Shown piece by piece: positions 4,229 to 7,228 of a stretch of DNA of 7,228 bases. This stretch comes from an uncultured Eubacteriales bacterium. GTDB taxonomy: Bacteria; Bacillota; Clostridia; Oscillospirales; CAG-272. The DNA is taken from the NCBI GenBank assembly GCA_900548735.1, contig URMC01000081.1:1-7228 (forward strand), in the 5' to 3' direction. The first letter of the stretch is position 1. The number at the start of each line of letters is the position of its first letter. The notes under the pieces were generated by a model. The model made no database searches and was not told the origin of the DNA. It was given only the letters and a program-made list of their open reading frames with translations. Both the position numbers and the translations under genes were made by a program.

Positions 4229-5871
4229 AAAAAACGAAAACCCTGCACAAGGTGCTTTCCCTTTGCCTTGTTTTCGCGCTGTGTGCGGCGCTGGCACTGG
4301 TGCTTTCCGCTTGCGGAAAACCGCAACAAGCCACCGTGGACTACGTGCGCGAAGAAGGCGTTTCGGCAGAGGATTACTTTGCCAAAGTATTAAAGCAGAA
4401 TGCCTCCGCGCGGGAGAAATTCACGGCGGCGGCGCGCGGCTATAACATGAGCGCCGAGGGCTTTGACGATGCCAACCTGCCCACAATCACCGCCGATACC
4501 GCGGGTGTCACCGCAGTGGTGCGCGGCGAGGGCGAAAACGCGAAAACCTGGCTGGTAAACCTGGAAGGCGCCAAGGCGGCGCTGGCGTCCATGACCCCCA
4601 CCGATGACAGCACCAAAGCCAAATATACCGCATATTGCGAAGAGCTGACCGCCGAAATGATCCCCGCTGTGGTAGAGAAAATGCAGACGGCGGTGGAGAT
4701 CACCACCAAAAACGGCCCGATTGACACCCTGCTGATCTGGATCGGCAAGTTTTTGCAGATTCTCACCAAGCTGACCGGCGGCTACTACGTGCTGGCGCTC
4801 TTTATCTTTGCGATTATTATTGAAATCATTATGCTGCCGTTTGGCATCAAACAGCAGAAAAACTCCATCAAACAGGCGAAAATGCGCCCGAAGGAAATGG
4901 CAATCCGCAAAAAGTACGCCGGGCGAAACGACCAGGCGACCATGCAGAAAATGCAGGCGGAGTTGCAGAAGATGTATCAGGAGGAGGGCTTTAACCCCAT
5001 GGGCGGGTGCCTGCCGCTGCTTGTCCAGTTCCCGATCATCATTGCGCTGTACAACATCGTGGTAGACCCGTTGCGCTACGTGCTGGGGCTTGCCTCCAGT
5101 TTCTCCTCCGCACTGACCACTTATTCCACCACCGCGCGTGCGGCGGGCGGGCTTGGCATGACGCTGAGCAACACCCGCGGCACTATCGAGTTGCTTTCCA
5201 ACTTCGGTGGCAAAGCGCCGGAGGGGTTGCAGAACTTCCTGTATTTCTCCAACGCGGGCGACTGTTATAACGAGCTGACCAACATCACCTTCCCGAACTT
5301 CAGTCTGTTCGGGCAGAATATGGGTCTGGTGCCCGGCTTCCATAAGCCGTATGTGCTGCTGGTGATCCCGGTGCTGACTTTCGTGATCTACTTCCTCAGT
5401 ATGAAGATCAACCGCAAGCTTTCCTATCAGCCTGTCACAGTGGATCAGCAGACCGGTTGCTCCAACAACATGATGGACATCGGCATGCCGCTGATGAGCG
5501 TGTATATCTCGTTCATCGTGCCTGCCGCAGTCGGCATTTACTGGATTTTCAAGAGCATTATCGGCACGCTGAAACAGTACCTTGTGCAAAAGTTTATGCC
5601 CCTGCCCGTGTTTACCGAGGAGGAGTATAAAGCCGCCGAGAAGGAAATGAAGGGCAAAAAGCCGCCGATGCGCGCCGGGGAAAGAACCACCGGCAGCGGC
5701 AAGGTCGTGCGCTCACTCCACCATATTGACGACGATGATGACGAGCTTCCCCCGCCCCAGCCCGAGAGCGGTGACGAGGAGGAAGAAACCCCTGAAAAAG
5801 ACAGCGGAGAAAAGCCGGAAAACGGCATGACGGCACCCCTGAAAGAGGACCGCAAGGACAAAAAGAAATGA
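4225..5871 (+). CDS. yidC: Membrane protein insertase YidC/Oxa1 family (SpoIIIJ-like lipoprotein)
   Basis: YidC inserts and folds membrane proteins, alone or with SecYEG. The 548-residue product starts with a lipoprotein signal (lipobox LSAC, acylated C30). An extracytoplasmic segment of about 130 residues follows, then the insertase core. TM1 is about 188-206, followed by a charged cytoplasmic hairpin (207-255), then TM2 about 262-282 (GCLPLLVQFPIIIALYN). TM3 is about 375-392 and TM4-TM5 about 418-448. The core matches the family (LPFGIKQ, NPMGGCLPLL). However, the TM1 position normally held by the groove arginine (R366 in E. coli, R73 in SpoIIIJ) is E200, in IIIEIIMLPF. About 90 residues separate TM2 and TM3, against roughly 25-35 in well-known homologues. 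The cytoplasmic tail (461-548) is highly charged with an acidic DDDDDE run and a lysine-rich end. AAAGGA (4210-4215) precedes the ATG, which overlaps the yidD stop. Confidence 0.95.
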   Translation: MKKTKTLHKVLSLCLVFALCAALALVLSACGKPQQATVDYVREEGVSAEDYFAKVLKQNASAREKFTAAARGYNMSAEGFDDANLPTITADTAGVTAVVRGEGENAKTWLVNLEGAKAALASMTPTDDSTKAKYTAYCEELTAEMIPAVVEKMQTAVEITTKNGPIDTLLIWIGKFLQILTKLTGGYYVLALFIFAIIIEIIMLPFGIKQQKNSIKQAKMRPKEMAIRKKYAGRNDQATMQKMQAELQKMYQEEGFNPMGGCLPLLVQFPIIIALYNIVVDPLRYVLGLASSFSSALTTYSTTARAAGGLGMTLSNTRGTIELLSNFGGKAPEGLQNFLYFSNAGDCYNELTNITFPNFSLFGQNMGLVPGFHKPYVLLVIPVLTFVIYFLSMKINRKLSYQPVTVDQQTGCSNNMMDIGMPLMSVYISFIVPAAVGIYWIFKSIIGTLKQYLVQKFMPLPVFTEEEYKAAEKEMKGKKPPMRAGERTTGSGKVVRSLHHIDDDDDELPPPQPESGDEEEETPEKDSGEKPENGMTAPLKEDRKDKKK

Positions 5872-5881
5872 GGAACAGATC

Positions 5882-6580
5882 ATGAGAAAAGAAGTAACCG
5901 TATCCGCAAAAACCGTCGAAGAAGCGCTGAACAAGGCAGTTGCCGAGCTGGGCGCCCCCGGCGTGGAAGCGATTGAATATACCGTTGTGACCGAGCCGAA
6001 GAAAGGATTTCTCGGCATCGGCGCCGTGCCTGCCACCGTGACCGCGGCGTATCAGAAAAAGGGCGCGGAGATCGCGCGGGATTTCCTGAAAGACCTGGTA
6101 AGCGAGATGGGCATCGAGGCGACCGTGGTCATGACCGACGGCGAGGACGACAACAAGATCATCCGCGTCAACGGCGAGAACGCCGGCGTGCTGATCGGGC
6201 ACCACGGTGAAACGCTGGACGCCCTGCAATACCTTGCCAACCTTGCCGCCAACAAGAAAACGCCCGATGAAAAGCGGGAATACTGCCGCATCACCGTGGA
6301 CGTGGAAAACTACCGTCTCAAGCGTGAGGAGACCCTGCGCGCGCTGGCGCGCCGCATGGCGGACAAGGTTCTGCGCTATCGCAAGAGTGTAATGCTGGAG
6401 CCGATGAATCCCTATGAGCGCCGGATCATTCACTCCGAGGTGCAGAACATCCCGGGTGTTTCCACCAACTCCATCGGCAGTGAGAACAACCGCAAGGTTG
6501 TGATGTATCTGGACGAGACCGAGACCGAAACCGAAACCAACACCAAACAGAACGATACAGAGGAGTTCGGCGAGTTCTGA
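5882..6580 (+). CDS. jag: Jag/KhpB RNA-binding protein (Jag-N, KH and R3H domains)
   Basis: Jag (also KhpB or EloR) is a cytoplasmic RNA-binding protein that partners with KhpA in some Firmicutes and affects cell elongation and division. The 232-residue product shows the expected order. Residues 1 to about 52 are a Jag-N domain ending in KKGFLGIGAVPA (40-51). A KH domain with its GxxG loop as GHHG (106-109, in VLIGHHGETLDALQYL) follows. An R3H domain carries R180-x3-H184 (ERRIIHSEV) and the conserved PGVSTNSIG. The C-terminus after about 210 is a low-complexity tail of alternating Glu and Thr, encoded by GAGACC/GAAACC hexamers (6515-6538). AGGA (5871-5874) overlaps the yidC stop and is 7 bases from the ATG. 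The gene lies 10 bases behind yidC, its usual neighbour. Confidence 0.95.
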   Translation: MRKEVTVSAKTVEEALNKAVAELGAPGVEAIEYTVVTEPKKGFLGIGAVPATVTAAYQKKGAEIARDFLKDLVSEMGIEATVVMTDGEDDNKIIRVNGENAGVLIGHHGETLDALQYLANLAANKKTPDEKREYCRITVDVENYRLKREETLRALARRMADKVLRYRKSVMLEPMNPYERRIIHSEVQNIPGVSTNSIGSENNRKVVMYLDETETETETNTKQNDTEEFGEF

Positions 6581-6611
6581 TTTGCTACCGCCCGAAAGGA
6601 GGGGAGCCGCC

Positions 6612-7228
6612 TTGAAAAAAGTTTTTGCGCTGACGCTGGCGCTGTTGCTGTTTGCCGCGGCGCTTCCCGCCGCGGCGGAAAGCCCGGTGACGGTAACGCT
6701 GATCTGTAACGGGAAAGCCGAGACCCTGCCCATGGGGGAGGGTGTGACTTTGCCGGTGCCTGAAACCGGTGATAAAGTGTTTGCCGGCTGGCTGTGGGAA
6801 AAGGACGGCACCCCCGCTCTTTACCCCGCAGGTGCGGTCATTTGCCCGGAGACGGATGCCACGCTGATCGCCCTTGCGGTGGGGATGCAGACCCTGACCC
6901 CGGAGCTGCGGGTGATTGCGGCGGACGATATGGGATTGCGGTTTCTCACCGAAATCAACGCCGCGGATTTTGCGGCGCTGAGTGCGGTCACGACCGTGGG
7001 CAAGGGCACCATCATTGCACCGAAATATTTCGCCCAGAAAAAGGCAGGGGGCGTGCTGACCCCGGAGAGCATTGCCAAAAACGGCAAGAGCCTTTTCGTG
7101 GATGTGCCCGCCGGCGGGTTTTACCGGAAAAGCGCCGAAACGCATACCGTTGCGGGGTCTTTGACCGGAATTGCCGGAAAAAACAGCACGATGGACTTTC
7201 TTGGCGTGGGGTATCTTTCCCTCACTTT
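6612..7228 (+). CDS. Secreted protein of unknown function, 3' end outside the window
   Basis: An open frame starts at TTG (6612) and runs 205 codons to the window edge without a stop. AAAGGAGG (6595-6602) is a strong ribosome binding site 9 bases upstream, and the next in-frame ATG (6732) would remove the signal peptide. The product begins with a clear signal peptide, MKKVFALTLALLLFAAALPA, with likely cleavage after A22 (PAAA-ES). Residues about 25-75 (VTVTLICNG...FAGWLWEKDG...YPAGAVI) resemble a Listeria-Bacteroides (InlB B-repeat-like) module. Residues about 105-205 show MGLRFLTEI, GTIIAPKYF, FVDVPAGGFY and MDFLGVGYLSLT. From memory, this is a pattern in large surface proteins of Oscillospirales, typically GLRF..EI then YGTIIAP. 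It lies 31 bases behind jag with no terminator between, so it may be read from the same operon. Specific function is unknown. Confidence 0.85.
   Translation, partial: MKKVFALTLALLLFAAALPAAAESPVTVTLICNGKAETLPMGEGVTLPVPETGDKVFAGWLWEKDGTPALYPAGAVICPETDATLIALAVGMQTLTPELRVIAADDMGLRFLTEINAADFAALSAVTTVGKGTIIAPKYFAQKKAGGVLTPESIAKNGKSLFVDVPAGGFYRKSAETHTVAGSLTGIAGKNSTMDFLGVGYLSLT

Noticed and set aside
4390..5589. 399-codon minus-strand open frame antisense to yidC
   Set aside because: It has a histidine- and arginine-rich composition typical of an antisense shadow, no ribosome binding site, and sits wholly opposite a well-supported yidC.
5612..6811. 399-codon minus-strand open frame opposite the end of yidC, jag and the start of the secreted-protein gene
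   Set aside because: It crosses three plus-strand genes and their ribosome binding sites, and its product has no family signature. It is a GC-driven shadow frame.

Overview
The window looks like a chromosomal segment of a moderately GC-rich anaerobic Firmicute, most likely a clostridium of the Oscillospirales type. The clues are an FprA-type flavodiiron protein, strong AGGAGG ribosome binding sites, consensus sigma-A promoters, a lipoprotein-type YidC, and intergenic palindromic repeats of a kind I associate with that order. The order rpmH-rnpA-yidD-yidC-jag is the conserved cluster that usually sits beside the replication origin in Firmicutes. No dnaA gene and no DnaA-box cluster is visible here.

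Layout: positions 1-253 are repeat-rich intergenic DNA. fprA (254-1408, minus) follows, with its own promoter at about 1471-1499 and a perfect palindrome just upstream of the -35. Positions 1409-2232 (824 bases) hold no convincing gene but several repeat structures: a degenerate dispersed repeat, a 228-base block with matching inverted ends, a hairpin element also found at the left edge of the window, and a 65-base tandem duplication. nth (2233-2901, minus; endonuclease III) is divergent from rpmH. Back-to-back consensus promoters lie between them (nth 2931-2959; rpmH 3042-3071).

The plus-strand operon then runs rpmH (L34), a structured 176-base spacer, rnpA (RNase P protein), yidD, yidC and jag/khpB. 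rnpA/yidD and yidD/yidC both overlap by ATGA, and yidC/jag are 10 bases apart. Thirty-one bases after jag a further gene starts with TTG and runs off the end of the window. It encodes a signal-peptide-bearing secreted protein in a place where many Firmicutes have mnmE.

The operon joins ribosome and tRNA maturation functions (L34, RNase P protein) with membrane protein insertion (YidD, YidC) and an RNA-binding regulator of envelope growth (Jag/KhpB). fprA and nth are independent single-gene units that fit oxygen/NO detoxification and base-excision repair in an anaerobe. I found no clearly new system. The points most worth a second look are the glutamate in YidC where the groove arginine is expected, the enlarged extracytoplasmic parts of YidC, the repeat families downstream of both minus-strand genes, and the unassigned secreted protein after jag.
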